Shown in pieces: positions 9,401 to 20,226 of a stretch of 64,000 bases of DNA. A model generated the notes under the pieces. It made no database searches. It was given only the letters and a program-made list of their open reading frames with translations, and was not told where the DNA came from. Each line of letters starts with the position of its first letter. The stretch's first letter is position 1. This DNA is from Carya illinoinensis (Eukaryota; Streptophyta; Magnoliopsida; Fagales; Juglandaceae): positions 38,640,001 to 38,704,000 of the forward strand of contig NC_056760.1 of NCBI RefSeq assembly GCF_018687715.1, written 5' to 3'. The translations under genes and the position numbers were made by a program.

Positions 9401-10689
9401 CCAACTTCTTCAACCAATTATCCGTTCATTCTCTACCTTACGTCTGCTTTTTCCTTTTTCTTTTTACCAAAAGCACAAAAATAAATTTCCCTTTTGACAA
9501 ATTGTCTTTTTGCAATCAATAATGTTAGTCACGTCATCTTTTTCCTTCAAAATTATTACTATATATTTGATTTTTTTTTAAAAAAATGATTAAAAAAATT
9601 ACTCCTATTACATTTGCATGTTTTTTCTTTAACATTTAAAAAAACAATTATCAAAAAACCAATTTGAATTAATGGTGACTTTGAAGCATTTGTATGTTTT
9701 TTTCTTTAACATTTTAAAATATAAAATAAAAAACACAAAAAATAAATTTGAACTAATAATAACTTTGAGGAGGCAAAACGATAGAACCGAATAGCATTAC
9801 CCTTTTGGAATTGAGCAATGTTACTATTCTGTTCAACTTTTATTAATGAGCATTTTTGCTAGTGTGACCAATTTTTTTGTTTCAAATATTTTTTAGATAT
9901 TTAAAAGAAATACACAAATTATTAGTGATAAATTTTTTAAAAATTTTAAATAAAATATACTAAGGTTCAAATCAGATCAATCCAAAGGGCAAATTAATAT
10001 TTCAATATTTCCTTTGCTCTTTTCTTTTAGAATTTGGACCTAGTCAATGGGATTTATGGCGTCAGCGTGGGATCCACTCTGTCGGTCACACGGTGGATCA
10101 AAACCAAAACATTCTAATTCAAAGTAACACAATGATAACATATTTTTTCACAATGATAAAATATTTTTTTCTTAGAAAAACTTTCTTCAATTCTTAGTTG
10201 ATTTTAATGTGTCTAAATTCAAAAAAAAATATAAATTTATAATGCGTTATGGTCCCATATTGGTTAGGAGTCATATGTGTGCGTGTAAGCTTGGGCCACC
10301 ACCTAGTAAGCCGGTTTTTTGAAGTGTAACCCCTTGAGCCTTTTGGCACATAACATGATGAACTTGCAAATTAATTGTATCTTTATCACTTTTCGGTCGG
10401 CTAAAAATTTTAAATTTGGTTACTGAAATAAAAATTAAAAATTAAATAAAAAATTATTATAATATAATTTTTTAATATAATTTTTATTTTAAAATTAAAA
10501 AAGAAATTGATTTGTGTAATCAAACTAATCCTAAAGCAAAACCGGTGATAAAGGTATCATTTGGGATGATTCCATCTAGAATCAAAACCGAATTTTGAAG
10601 ATGGTTAGAATCGAATCAAAAATTCTAGCTGTCAAATTCAAGAGGCAAATCCAAAAAGCAAAGTAGCACTTCCCTTTCAAATTCTGCAT
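9401..10689. other. AT-rich spacer
   Basis: No coding sequence, RNA gene or clear element recognised. Long A/T runs predominate. Confidence 0.5.
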
Positions 10690-10779
10690 TACACATCTGA
10701 GTGCAGGCTGGATATAATTAGACACCAACTCGGACTCATGCGAACAGTAATAATCTAAAAGAGGAAATATTGTAGAAAA

Positions 10780-11120
10780 TGTTATGAAATTATTGAAAAG
10801 AGAGAGTCATAACGTGTTATAAAATTTTTAAAAGGAGAGAGAAAAGAGATAGAGTTCAGAGGGGTTATGAAACTTATGAATTCCTTAAAGGATTCAACGA
10901 TATATATAGGAGTACAAAGGGAACTATGCTTTTGACGACTAGCACTATGCATTTGACGGCTAGCTCACTATGCACTATGTATTTGACGACTAGCTCACTA
11001 TGCTAGCACTATGCACTATGCACTATGTATTTGACGACTAGCACTATGCATTTGACGACAAGTACTATGCATTTGATGGCTAGCTAAATGTGGTCATACA
11101 ATTCAAGATAGTTTATAACA
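10780..11120 (-). repeat. Copia element B 3' LTR (left)
   Basis: 341 bp, about 95% similar by eye to 15243-15600. The part 10921-11085 consists of variant copies of a 20-30 bp unit (e.g. actatgcatttgacgactag) whose number and order differ between the two LTRs. Confidence 0.9.
10921..11085. repeat. Minisatellite inside the LTR
   Basis: Repeated units built from 'ctatgcatttgacgactagc' and 'cactatgcactatg'. The counterpart at about 15390-15560 has a different arrangement. The shorter LTRs of the same family (3476-3664, 6897-7085) lack it. Confidence 0.75.
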
Positions 11121-11378
11121 CTTCCCTTTTGGATAACCATATTTAAAGAATATGCCTCGTTAAAACCTTGCCAAGGAAAAACCCTGTGGGAAAAAAACCA
11201 ATGGCGAAGGAAAAAGAGTACAGTATTCATGTGTATCGCCGAGTGCTTTAGTATTGCCTCATTAAAACCTTGCAAAAGAAAACCTAGTGGGATAAAACCT
11301 TAGCGAAGGAAAAAGAGTACAATCAGCACAAGTCTTCAAGACATTACTTCCCCTGAAAAGTGCATGATAACAGGTCTT

Positions 11379-11690
11379 CAAACCTCCGCATTCCAATGTT
11401 CTGCATAATCTTCTTAAATGTTGCAGTTGGTAATGCTTTAGTGAATAAATCAACCTCCGCATTCCAATGTTCTGCATAGTCTTCTTAAATATTGCAGTTG
11501 GTAATGCTTTAGTGAATAAATCTGCCAGATTTTTACTTGACCGTACCTTCTTGATATCAATTTCAACTTTCTTCTCATGAATTGCAATGATCTTCTTGTG
11601 TGTATCTGAAAGATAACTCGCATATGTACATTTAACTAACTGTGGACTTGATCCATGTTGATAAAATAATCACAACTGGATCTTTCTGCT
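11379..11690 (-). pseudogene. Copia RNase H tail (element B)
   Basis: Minus-strand reading gives the Copia pol end: 'FYQHGSSPQL', an 'IHEKK' block, then 'SSKNLADLFTKALPTATF' and 'NIGMRRL'. Frames are broken. Its end is tandemly duplicated with a 71-bp period (units beginning aacctccgcattcc at 11381 and 11452), so the terminal block occurs twice. Confidence 0.75.
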
Positions 11691-11943
11691 CATCACTACT
11701 CTTCTGGAGTTGTACTCTTATGGAGTTTTTGTAAATAACACAGTTAGTAGAGAATTCATCAACATTAAACTGCTAACCTCATTTTTTAATAAAAACGTGG
11801 CCAGCCTTTTAAGATCAGACAAATATCGCGGATTTTCATCTCCTCTGTAAGTGTCAGGCGTGCTGTCAGGCGCCGCAGAGCTATGAAGCTATATTTCGTC
11901 TCTTTTCTCTTGCTTCACGAGAAATGTTGTATCATAATTTTCT

Positions 11944-11951
11944 CTATAAAA
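11944..11951 (+). promoter_or_regulatory. TATA box of the antisense ORF (copy 2)
   Basis: Plus strand reads ttctctataaaagag, about 100 bp upstream of the ATG at 12053 and followed by a pyrimidine-rich leader. It matches the inverted copy at 2467-2474 over the whole promoter-leader stretch. Confidence 0.55.
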
Positions 11952-12052
11952 GAGATATTCAGCTCATCTTCATTCGCATCTCATCTTCTTCACTTTTCTG
12001 TAATCATACTGCATTTTTACTCTGCAATCTCTTTCTGCATTCTTATCCTACA

Positions 12053-12478
12053 ATGGCTCAGCGATCTTCTCATGGCCAATATATGAGGTACTCTGCACCT
12101 CGTTTATCAGCTGTCCCTGCTTCTACCACAGGTGCTATCATGCAATATAATGATCTGACTCATAGGTCAGATAATGAAGCTATCTATGAGCTTGTGAGTC
12201 TCGGTACCCGATACTCATCATCCATTGTCGCATTTTCTTAGCGACTGCAATTCAGAACTTGTGGAGTTGACAATCTCCACGAGAATATTGCTATACTTCA
12301 GCGACTTCTTCTGGAGTCCAACATGAAGATAGAATCAATAAAGCAAGAGAATAGGAATTTAAAATCCTTGTTTAAATCTTCTTTTCGATTGCCCACCCCT
12401 TTAGATAGGAATGCCATGCAGATTCTTGAAGAACAAGAGCGTTTGAAGAATAAGGCAAAATGCCTCAATTTTCTGTAA
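12053..12478 (+). pseudogene. Antisense ORF inside Copia element B (copy 2)
   Basis: A 141-codon frame from ATG 12053 to TAA 12476-12478 on the plus strand, opposite to the element. A single TAG at 12239-12241 interrupts it where the sister copy (1937-2365, minus) has CAA. Residues about 73-110 are helix-forming with heptad spacing (ENIAILQRLLLESNMKIES, then QENRNLKSL), a likely coiled coil. The C-terminal part 'FRLPTPLDRNAMQILEEQE' is also conserved between copies. No family recognised. Because the stop positions differ between copies, the common ancestor probably had an uninterrupted frame. The overall plan (TATA, CT-rich leader, short coiled-coil protein) could reflect a captured gene or a family-specific accessory ORF; antisense accessory ORFs are known in other plant LTR elements. 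Not expressed as an intact protein from this copy. Confidence 0.6.
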
Positions 12479-12499
12479 TTCTTGCTTCAAGATAATAAA

Positions 12500-13990
12500 A
12501 TAATATTTCACAAATATTCATATTTGTGTTTCTATTTTTTGGTAGATGTTCTGCTTGTTCCCTTTTATTTCTTCTTTAATAATGCACACTTCTTATCAAA
12601 CCCATAATATGAATCTGAAATACTAATTGTATTAAAAGATGGTATTTCATGACTAATAGCATCATCCATCTTCCCTTTGAAGCCGCAAGGGTTTCATATT
12701 TATATTCTTGATTCACTTTCATCATTACTTCTGGTAATGTCAATTGCCATCTCATATGGAAATACGTTGTCGACAACGATTTTATTTCTATCTATAATTT
12801 CTCCATTATTCATGAAATGTAACGAGATTTCGTTATTTTCAAGTACCTGTCCCTCTTCAAGGGAAGATATTTTCATGAAAAACCTCTTCAGGAGGCACTC
12901 TTCAAGAGTTTATCTAGGAGAATTTTATACAGAGAATTTGGATGGACTTTATTGCTTATTTTGTGGGTATGGCCTCTTCAGGAGCACCAAATTATTTGTG
13001 CCTTTCTCTTTTGAGATGCAGTACCTTTTGTATCAATAGGTCTCACATGCTTTCAGACTGCTGAATTTCTTAATTGTCCTACAGAGACTTCAATCCTCGC
13101 TGGGATTTTAGCGGCTAGAATATGAGACATTTTTATCTTATTGCATCCAAAATTTAATTATCATCTGAACTTCTGGTTCACATATGATAATCAAGATAAC
13201 GTCGAATAATTTCATTTTATTTGCTTCAAGCAAATTTTTCTTTCCACTTCTGGTGGTAAGACTTTATAGTAAAAGAATCTTCTGGTTCTTTTATGGACAT
13301 CCATATGAAAATCATTCGACTTATCGTAATTGATTTTGGATGATCAAGATAACTATGAAAAGATACAAATATTTTGAATCATATCACCTTTTGATGCATC
13401 ATAATATTTGATTCAATAATTTGTATAATATCATCTCAAAGAGAAATCTTACAGCTTTTCCAATACGAACTTCTGGTCTGAAAAGATATTCATTATCACG
13501 TCCAATCTCTTAATTTCTTTGAATGAAACGCATCATTCTTTTTATTTCAGGGAATAAAATGATATAGATTCATTATCATTCACTTTAGGGAATGATATAG
13601 ATCTAGTAAGACGTGACTAATGATTCTTATCAAAAGCTCATTATTTTGTTCAGTCACTGAAAGACCTGATACAAATTTAGAATATATTGTGAAAGTTTAC
13701 ATTTCATATTGCTACTTCAGGAGCATACTCGATATTGCTACTTCAGGAGCACATTCGAGACGTTCATTCAAATATATATTATTTCCACAATTTCAATTAT
13801 GCAACTTTAGGTGCATAAATCATAATGAGCTTTTGGTATAAGTATCACTCATATGAGATACTCAATAAAATTATTGATTTAGGGCGATCTTTCAAGGATG
13901 CTCCATTTCCATTCTCAGGTAAATCATATCATCAATAATTTATAACAAGTATAAAAGAATAAATAAAACTTTCATTACTACAAAACATTG
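12500..13990 (-). pseudogene. Degenerate Copia gag/integrase/RT linker (element B)
   Basis: Minus-strand reading shows the integrase-RT linker (about 12735-13040, with 'VDNVFPYEMAIDITRS') and, further upstream, a second decayed gag C-terminal region (about 13040-13760) resembling parts of the intact gag ORF at 14036-15085. Stops are frequent. It parallels 1-1900 and 3846-4870 in sequence. Confidence 0.65.
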
Positions 13991-14035
13991 CAGAATATAA
14001 AAATATTTTATAATAAGATAAAGGAAATATATTAA

Positions 14036-15085
14036 TTAAAAAGGAACACTTCCATGATCAACTCTACCACTAGAATCCTTAAAAAAATCAGAAACATCAA
14101 GGCTTGTAATATCTTTTCTATCTATAGAATCTAAAGCATATGATGGTTCAGCAAAATTTGTTTCAAATTTCTTTATTTTTTCTTTTATAGAAGATTGGTA
14201 TAAGTCAACCAAGTGCTTATCTGTACGACAGACACGAGCCCAATGTCCAGTCATACCACATCTATGGCATCCATCTTCATCTTTCTTTAAAAATTTGTTT
14301 TGAGGACCTTTGTCTTTCTCTGAGTTGAACCACTTCTGGTGATACGGTGTATATCTATTATTGTCCCTTTTAGTGTGGTCACTTCTAGGACCTCCACTTT
14401 TATAGTTTTTTCTACTACGTCCACGCCCTCGTTTTCTTTGAAAAGATGCACCATTCGCTTCTGAGAATGATGTAAATCTAGTACCATTCACTTCAGGGAA
14501 TGATATAGAACCAGTAGGACGTGACTGATGATTTCTTAACAAAAGCTCATTATTTTGCTCAGCTAATAAAAGACAAGATATAAATTCAGAATATTTTTTA
14601 AACTTTCGCTCTCGATACTGCTGCTGTAGGAGCACATTCGAGGCATGAAAAGTAGTATATGTCTTCTCTAACAAGTCATCATTAGTGACTTTTTCACCAC
14701 ATAATTTCAATAGCGAGCTAATTTTAAAGAGTGCAGAGTTATACTCACTAACACTCTTGAAGTCTTGCAACCTCAGGTGCATCCAATTATGACGAGCTTT
14801 TGGGAGGATTACAGTTTTCTGGTGTTCATATCTCTCCCTTAAATCATTCCACAAAATAAGTGGATCTTTCACCGTTAGATACTCAGTTTTTAATTTTTCA
14901 TGAAGATGGTGCCGAAGGAAAATCATTGCCTTAGCACGGTCCTGCAGGGAGCCTTGATTTCTTTTTTTAATTGTATTTCCTAGGTTCATCGCATCCAGAT
15001 GGATCTCAGCATCAAGGATCCAAGATAAATAATTTTTTCCAGAAATGTCAAGAGCAACGAATTCCAATTTTATAAAATTTGACAT
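14036..15085 (-). CDS. Copia gag polyprotein, intact ORF
   Basis: 349 residues without interruption. The N-terminal two thirds match the gag-polypeptide (UBN2-type) domain of plant Copia elements: 'NYLSWILDAEIHLDA' near residue 18, 'ILWNDLRERYEHQK' near 77 and 'LRLQDFKSVSEYNS' near 104. A basic stretch (217-228) is followed by a CCHC zinc knuckle, C273-x2-C276-x4-H281-x4-C286, which would bind RNA. The start ATG is at 15083-15085, about 155 bp inside the 5' LTR. Upstream lies a donor-like 'caagtaagt' also present in the other copy, so a leader intron is possible. The reading frame ends at 14036 without continuing into protease. Gag would form the virus-like particle of the retrotransposon. 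It is the only open ORF of element B. Confidence 0.88.
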   Translation of the reverse strand: MSNFIKLEFVALDISGKNYLSWILDAEIHLDAMNLGNTIKKRNQGSLQDRAKAMIFLRHHLHEKLKTEYLTVKDPLILWNDLRERYEHQKTVILPKARHNWMHLRLQDFKSVSEYNSALFKISSLLKLCGEKVTNDDLLEKTYTTFHASNVLLQQQYRERKFKKYSEFISCLLLAEQNNELLLRNHQSRPTGSISFPEVNGTRFTSFSEANGASFQRKRGRGRSRKNYKSGGPRSDHTKRDNNRYTPYHQKWFNSEKDKGPQNKFLKKDEDGCHRCGMTGHWARVCRTDKHLVDLYQSSIKEKIKKFETNFAEPSYALDSIDRKDITSLDVSDFFKDSSGRVDHGSVPF

Positions 15086-15242
15086 TTTTTACATATATAA
15101 ATCAGGAACATAAGTATAGAGTTTTCATTAAGTAATGTAACATTTTATATTCATTTTGGAAACTATAAAAATATATTGAAAAACTTACTTGAAGTAGAGG
15201 ACTACTAGCTTCAAAATCGTCAGAACTTTCGTGTTGATAACG

Positions 15243-15600
15243 TGTTATGAAATCATTGAAAAGAGAGAGCCATAACGTGTTATAAAACTTTCAAAATGAG
15301 AGAGAAAAGAGATAGAGTTCAGAGAGGTTATGAAACTTATGAATTTCTTAAAAGATTCAACGATATATATAGGAGTACAAAGGGAATTATGCTTTTGACG
15401 ACTAGCACTATGTATTTGACGGTTAGCTCACTATACTAGCACTATACACTATGCATTTGACGACTAGCTCACTATGCTAGCACTATGCACTATGTATTTG
15501 ACGACTAGTACTATGCATTAGTACTATGCATTTGACAACTAGTACTATGTATTTGATGGCTAACTAAATGTGGTCATATAATTCAAGATAGTTTATAGCA
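15243..15600 (-). repeat. Copia element B 5' LTR (right)
   Basis: 358 bp, begins tgttatgaaatcattg and ends gtttatagca on the plus strand, followed by the target repeat gaaaa. On the minus strand the sequence inside it is cgttatcaacacgaaag, which resembles the post-LTR sequence at 3665 and 6896 and does not match the usual initiator-Met primer site (tggtatcagagc). Confidence 0.9.
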
Positions 15601-15948
15601 GAAAAATAATAATAAATACAAAAATATTTTTTACAAACTGCTGGTTGAAAACGACATAACATTCATTCACCTTAGCGATGTCTTCACGGGATACTGTACG
15701 ATTAAAAAGCAATCAAATATTAAATTCGAGATTCATTCCGAAACCTTTCCCATTTGTCACAGTCGAATCAAACGAGAAATTGACAACAACAACCAAAAAA
15801 AAGAAAAAGAAAGAAAGAAAGGAAGAACGAAATTAGTAGACAAAAATACATAAAAAACCAAAACAAAATACCGAACACAATATCATTAATTCCTTAGTTC
15901 TCTTATTGATGGCGTAAATTGATCAAATGCAACTCTTTGAATGGTGAT

Positions 15949-16451
15949 TCAGATCGAGAGCTCATATTTGGAGACAATGATGCCATCACTATCTGCGTAC
16001 AACCACTCCCCATCACGAATCAAAGTTCCTGCAATGTAAACTGGGACATGTTTTTCACCAATGCCTACTTTACTTGATCTCACGGGCATGGATCCCAAGG
16101 CTCTCACTCCAATATCACATCCATTAATCTCCTCAACATCTCTAATGCAGCCATTTACTACAATACCAGCCCACCCCATATCTCGAGCCCACTGTGACAA
16201 TGATCCCCCCACCATCGCACGTCTCCTGCTTCCACCACCATCTATAACCAAAACTCACCTTCACCTCTAGTAGTTTTTAGAAGATCTAAGACCAACTGAT
16301 TGTCCTCAAACAGCTTCAGAGTGAAGATGGGGCCTGAGAATGTTCTACGCTTCCCATAAATCTGGAAGATTGATTCCAAGACACGCAAATCACCATTTGC
16401 CAGAGCTGCTGCATTTGTATCACAAGCTTCTGCAGTTGCTATGGCAGCCAT
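15949..16451 (-). pseudogene. RraA-like pseudogene (copy 2)
   Basis: Minus-strand copy of the RraA-like gene, recognisable from MAAIATAEACD to the terminal YELSI. Relative to copy 3 it has a 3-bp insertion (extra Thr in 'LLKTTRGEG') and then a 1-bp deletion at about 16250, so the first frame ends after 'GEFWL' and the catalytic part 'VIDGGGSRRR...NGCIRD...GEWLYADSDG' is only in another frame. A splice-acceptor-like 'cctgcacatg' precedes the ATG on the minus strand, as in the intact gene, so this arose by DNA duplication rather than retroposition. It is closer in sequence to copy 3 (24236-24712) than to the intact copy. Confidence 0.85.
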
Positions 16452-16465
16452 ATTTTTCCTGCACA

Positions 16466-17810
16466 TGAAATAGCTATCTGGATATCACCAATAATATTGA
16501 AAAAAAAAAAAAACCAAACAAACAAACAAAGCTGGTTCAATACCACAAACAACGACGACGACAACAGAAAATATACTTCCAAGAATTTAGCAGGGCTTCG
16601 AACACAAAATTGACGGGAAGAATCACGGGAAAGGACATGGAATCCCACTACTCAAGTAATGGAGAACATAATCAAACCTTATCTAGGATACTCAAGTATA
16701 TTGTTAAGATAAAATATAAATAATTAAATATGTCTCTTCTTATTAGCTTAAACTTTTAGAAAGTTTAGTGATTTCACATTGTGAGAAGATGTCTACTTAT
16801 TAAATATTCTACGTGTTGGATCTACTTATTGTGGGGAGTTTAACTCACACGTGAGAGAGAGTGGTAAGACATACTATATATATATGAATGATTAAATCTA
16901 TTTTTTTCTATCAACTTAATCTTTTAAACTAGATTTGAGAGGATTTTAAGAAAAACTAGTTAGTCCTTGCTTACAACAAATACTTAATCCTAATTTAGAT
17001 TGACCACAGAAAACAATGCACCTAATGCATTATCATGAATCGTGATGGTATAGTGGTCAGGGGAACAACAGAGAAAATGAGCTGGGATATGTGCAAAAAT
17101 AGAAGGAAGAAAAAGCTAGAACATTACCAGGACGAGGGGGAGAAAGAAAGGATCCTGCTTGATTTGTTTTGTCAACAGATAATGTTTGCCTTATCTTATT
17201 TGTTTCAATACACCAGTTGACATTCACCAATTTGACGGTTTTACCCCTTCCATCAAAATCATAGGCCCCCCCCCCCCCCCCCCCCCTTTTACTTTTTTTT
17301 ATCGTCTGGCTTGCTTAGCTTTATTTCTCCAGCCTTTCAGAAGTACGAGAGAGTGGGACAGCTTTCCAAAAACAATTTTTCTAAACATTTGCAACCCCTT
17401 TGATTTTAACTGTAGCCAAGTAACACAAAAACCACACAAAATGTTGTGATGATTATAGGAGTGAAGATAGGGCCAGTAGCACACCTAAAGGTACGAAAAA
17501 AAGAATAGTCAAGAATTTGATGATAGAGGAGTTCAAGAGGAGTTTTGTTTTGAGTCACAGGTAAAGGCAATCGGTTGATTAGATAAACAATACTGCTAAA
17601 CGAATAATCCCAATATTATTTCAGTACAAAAGATGGTGTAAGAAGAGTGAGTCTAGTTTCAACTATATGACGGTGTTGACGTTCAATAGACCCATTTTGT
17701 TGATATGTGTGAGGGCAACTAAGTTTGTAAAAAATGCCAAAACATTGAACTAAAAGGTGAAGTTTGTGAAATTCACCACCTCAATCGGATTGTAGGGACT
17801 TAATGGGTTG
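16466..17810. other. Duplicated upstream flank of RraA copy 2
   Basis: This aligns with 24727-25700 and 26400-26700 (e.g. 'aatcccactactcaagtaa', 'accttatctaggatactcaa'), but lacks the MITEs present there. It contains C21 at 17266-17286. No independent gene seen. Confidence 0.6.
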
Positions 17811-17880
17811 ATCCAAATATTTTTCAACTTGAGTTTGAACTTAAGAAAAATAGTGGAAACAAGATGATTTAGAAGACATA
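17500..17880 (-). pseudogene. Copia integrase core fragment (copy in block B)
   Basis: The minus strand shows decayed integrase core sequence equivalent to the better preserved 26542-26790 fragment, together with a following 'HRHIVETGLTLL'-like part near 17560-17640. No open frame. Confidence 0.5.
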
Positions 17881-18785
17881 GGAAATAGCCAGACATATTT
17901 TTAGTTTGAATAGTGAGATAAGATGAGATTATTATAGATGAAAGTTAAATAAAATATTATTAGAATATTAATTTTTAATATTATTATTGTTTTGAGACTT
18001 AAAAAAATTAAATTATTTATTATATTGTGTATGGAAATTTAAAAAAGTTGTAATGATGGAATAAAATAAGATGAAATGAAACTGATTCTATATCCAAATA
18101 GGGTCAGGCAGCCTCGTTTGGTTATGCAGTTTAAATGAGATAAGATGAGATATTTTGAATAGTTGTAAGATTTTTTAATTAAGATGAGATGAGATAATTT
18201 ATAAAAAAAATATATATTTAAATAGTGAGATGAAATAATATATTTTTAATTTTTTAAGATTTAATAAAAATATAGGTCGCACCAGTGGAAAGGAAAAAAA
18301 ATTAAACTGATACTAAGAAATGACAAGTGGTGTGCAAAGGAAAAAAAAATTAAAATTGTATGAAATGGCAAGTGGTGTGCATAGGAAGGAAAAAAATTAA
18401 AATAGTATTAGATAGACAATAAGTGGTGTGCAGGTTCCCTCCAGCACGTTAGCTCCTAAAAATTCCTGAGTTAGAAGGAAGATTGCGGGTCATTGAAGAA
18501 GACAGTGATTTTGTACTGTTGAAAATCAATGAGATGAGATACATTTGTGTATTTTGACGTTTGCATAGACAGAACAAACCAACTGTACAGTTCAGATGAG
18601 ATATATCCCACCATCCAGATACAAAAGCCTCTTAATTCATTGTGTCTCATCATTAGAATATTTTAAAATTTTTAAATATAATAAAACAAATAATTTAAAT
18701 TTTAAAATAAAAATTATATTTTAATAATATTTTATTTAACTTTAATTTAATCTTTACTCACTCACTGTCCAAACCTTTTCAAAAT
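17811..18785. repeat. MITE-rich duplicated block (direct copy of 21241-23340)
   Basis: It begins 'caaatatttttcaacttgag' as does 21244 and continues through two AT-rich MITE pieces carrying 'gataagatgagat' and 'aatattattattgtttt', then 'gttccctccagcacgttagctcc', as at 22966. The 1.1-kb stress-protein retrocopy found in the other copy is absent here at about 18335. Confidence 0.8.
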
Positions 18786-18786
18786 T

Positions 18787-19160
18787 TAATAGAGGCTGCA
18801 AACCTTTGGTGCAACTTCTAAATCAATCTCAAGGCACTTCCCCTAATATTTGTTTTAGCCGAGGCAAATCCCTGGAAAACATGTACGTAAGACATAGCTG
18901 GTCAAGGACAAGTGGAAACATAAAATAATCTTGATGAGATGATTCTCCTGTTGTTGTTATTTGTGGTATTTGCATCTTTTGATATTAGACAGTTGCATGT
19001 GCAGGAAAAAAACATGGCTGCCATTGCAACTGCAGAAGTTTGTGATACAAATGTATCATATTTGGCAAATGGTGATCTGCGTGTGCTGCAACCAATCTTC
19101 CAGATCAGTTATGGGCAGCGTCTCTGGCCCTGTGGTCACCCTCAAGGTGTTTGAGGACAA
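18787..19160 (+). pseudogene. Inverted fragment of the intact RraA gene (5' part)
   Basis: A near-identical, inverted copy of 8370-8730: intron end, acceptor 'tgtgcag', ATG at 19014-19016 and the first 30 or so codons (MAAIATAEVCDTNVSYLANG). Small indels after 'LQPIFQ' shift the frame, and homology stops after 'gtttgaggacaa' where a different inverted repeat begins. It cannot make the enzyme. Confidence 0.85.
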
Positions 19161-19366
19161 AACTGGTATATTGAGCGTAAACACAATCATATAGTTGAAA
19201 CCGGACTCACCCTTCTTGAATCATCTTTTGTATTGAAATAATATTGGGCTGATTCTTTTAGCAGTATTGTTTATCTAATCAACCAATTGCCTTACAAACT
19301 CCTCTTGAACTCCTCTATCATCGAATTCTTGACCTTTTTTTTTTTTTTTTTTTTTTGTACTTTTAG

Positions 19367-19805
19367 ACAATGGCAGAACTAGCAATTATGTTGAAGGGGC
19401 AACTTTTCTATTGTATGACACATTTATAAAAAAAAAAAAAAGTAATACTAAATACAGGGTGTGCAAGCGTTACTCACTTATTTTGAAAAAAAATAGAGTC
19501 TACTATTAAAAATTAATTTTTTATTATTTCTCCTAAATTAAATTTTAATTTTAATTTTAGAAAGCCACATCTTTAAAAATAGATAATATATAGAAATTAA
19601 ACAAAAATTTTGGACTATAAAAAGAATTAGAGAGATATTTCTAGGTATATTAAATTTTTTTTAAAAAAATAGAGAGCATATAAAAAATAAAAATTATCAT
19701 TTTTTTGAAAAAGATATTTTTTATATTTGTAGAATTATACATAAAATTTAAGAATTATTATATGATTTTAAAAAGTTTTGGGGGTCATGGCCCCACTCCG
19801 CCACT
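19367..19805 (-). mobile_element. hAT-type MITE, 439 bp (arm 1)
   Basis: Flanked by the exact 8-bp duplication acttttag (19359-19366 and 19806-19813). The ends are inverted repeats of the 'agtggcggagcc / ctgccactgc' type. The orthologous insertion in arm 2 is 25929-26371. The paralogous site near 17492 is empty ('cacctaaaggtacg'). Confidence 0.8.
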
Positions 19806-19871
19806 ACTTTTAGGTGTACCTCCTAGCCTTATTTTTGCTCTTATAATCATCACTATTGTTATAAGTTTTGC

Positions 19872-20022
19872 TAGTTATAAATAAAGTTGTATACTAATTT
19901 GTATATCAATATTGATTAATTCATATTCAAAATTTAAATTAGCATTATTTTCATTTAAAATTTACTTTTTGACTTATCATATTAGATTGATACACATTAA
20001 TATATAGTTATACTTATAACTA
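19872..20022. mobile_element. Small MITE, about 150 bp (arm 1)
   Basis: Ends 'tagttataaat...acttataacta' form inverted repeats. The same element is in arm 2 at about 25710-25862, and it is missing from the corresponding part of 17440-17470. Superfamily not assigned. Confidence 0.5.
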
Positions 20023-20226
20023 GATTTTTCCTATCGTCGCTAAACATGTTAGTGTTTCTTGACTAAGTGAAAACCAAAGGGGTTACAAATGTTTAGAAAA
20101 GCTGTTTTTGTCGTCTTGACTCTTGATTTTCCCAAAGCAATTCCAATCTCTTGTGCTTCTAAAAAGTAGGAGAAATAAAGGTAAGTAGGACGTTAAAAAA
20201 ATGTAAGGTAAAGGGCAGCCTATGAT

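Larger units (their letters stand above)
10780..15600 (-). mobile_element. Ty1/Copia element B, non-autonomous, complete with LTRs
   Basis: LTRs at 10780-11120 and 15243-15600 begin TGTTAT and end CA (plus-strand view). They are flanked by the 5-bp target duplication gaaaa at 10775-10779 and 15601-15605. Sense is minus: gag lies next to the right-hand (5') LTR, and a polypurine tract (minus: aaaagggaag) abuts the left-hand (3') LTR. Gag is intact, but pol consists only of an integrase linker, scraps of RT and the RNase H tail, so it would need helper functions. An antisense ORF cassette sits in place of the RT core. The flanks continue the RraA-pseudogene duplication, and the paralogous region near 23900 lacks the element, confirming the boundaries. 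Confidence 0.9.

Noticed and set aside
10921..11085. Short regularly repeated units considered as a CRISPR-like array.
   Set aside because: Units are contiguous variants without unique spacers and lie in a retrotransposon LTR of a plant genome.
11840..12478. Antisense cassette as an integrated caulimovirus-like sequence (TATA plus CT-rich leader).
   Set aside because: Only a general resemblance of promoter layout; no movement, coat or polymerase sequence of that type is nearby.
17035..17070. tRNA-like 'tgatggtatagtggtcag' resembling an A box.
   Set aside because: No B box, cloverleaf or CCA-side stem; paralogous copies at 21130 and 25300 vary at key positions.
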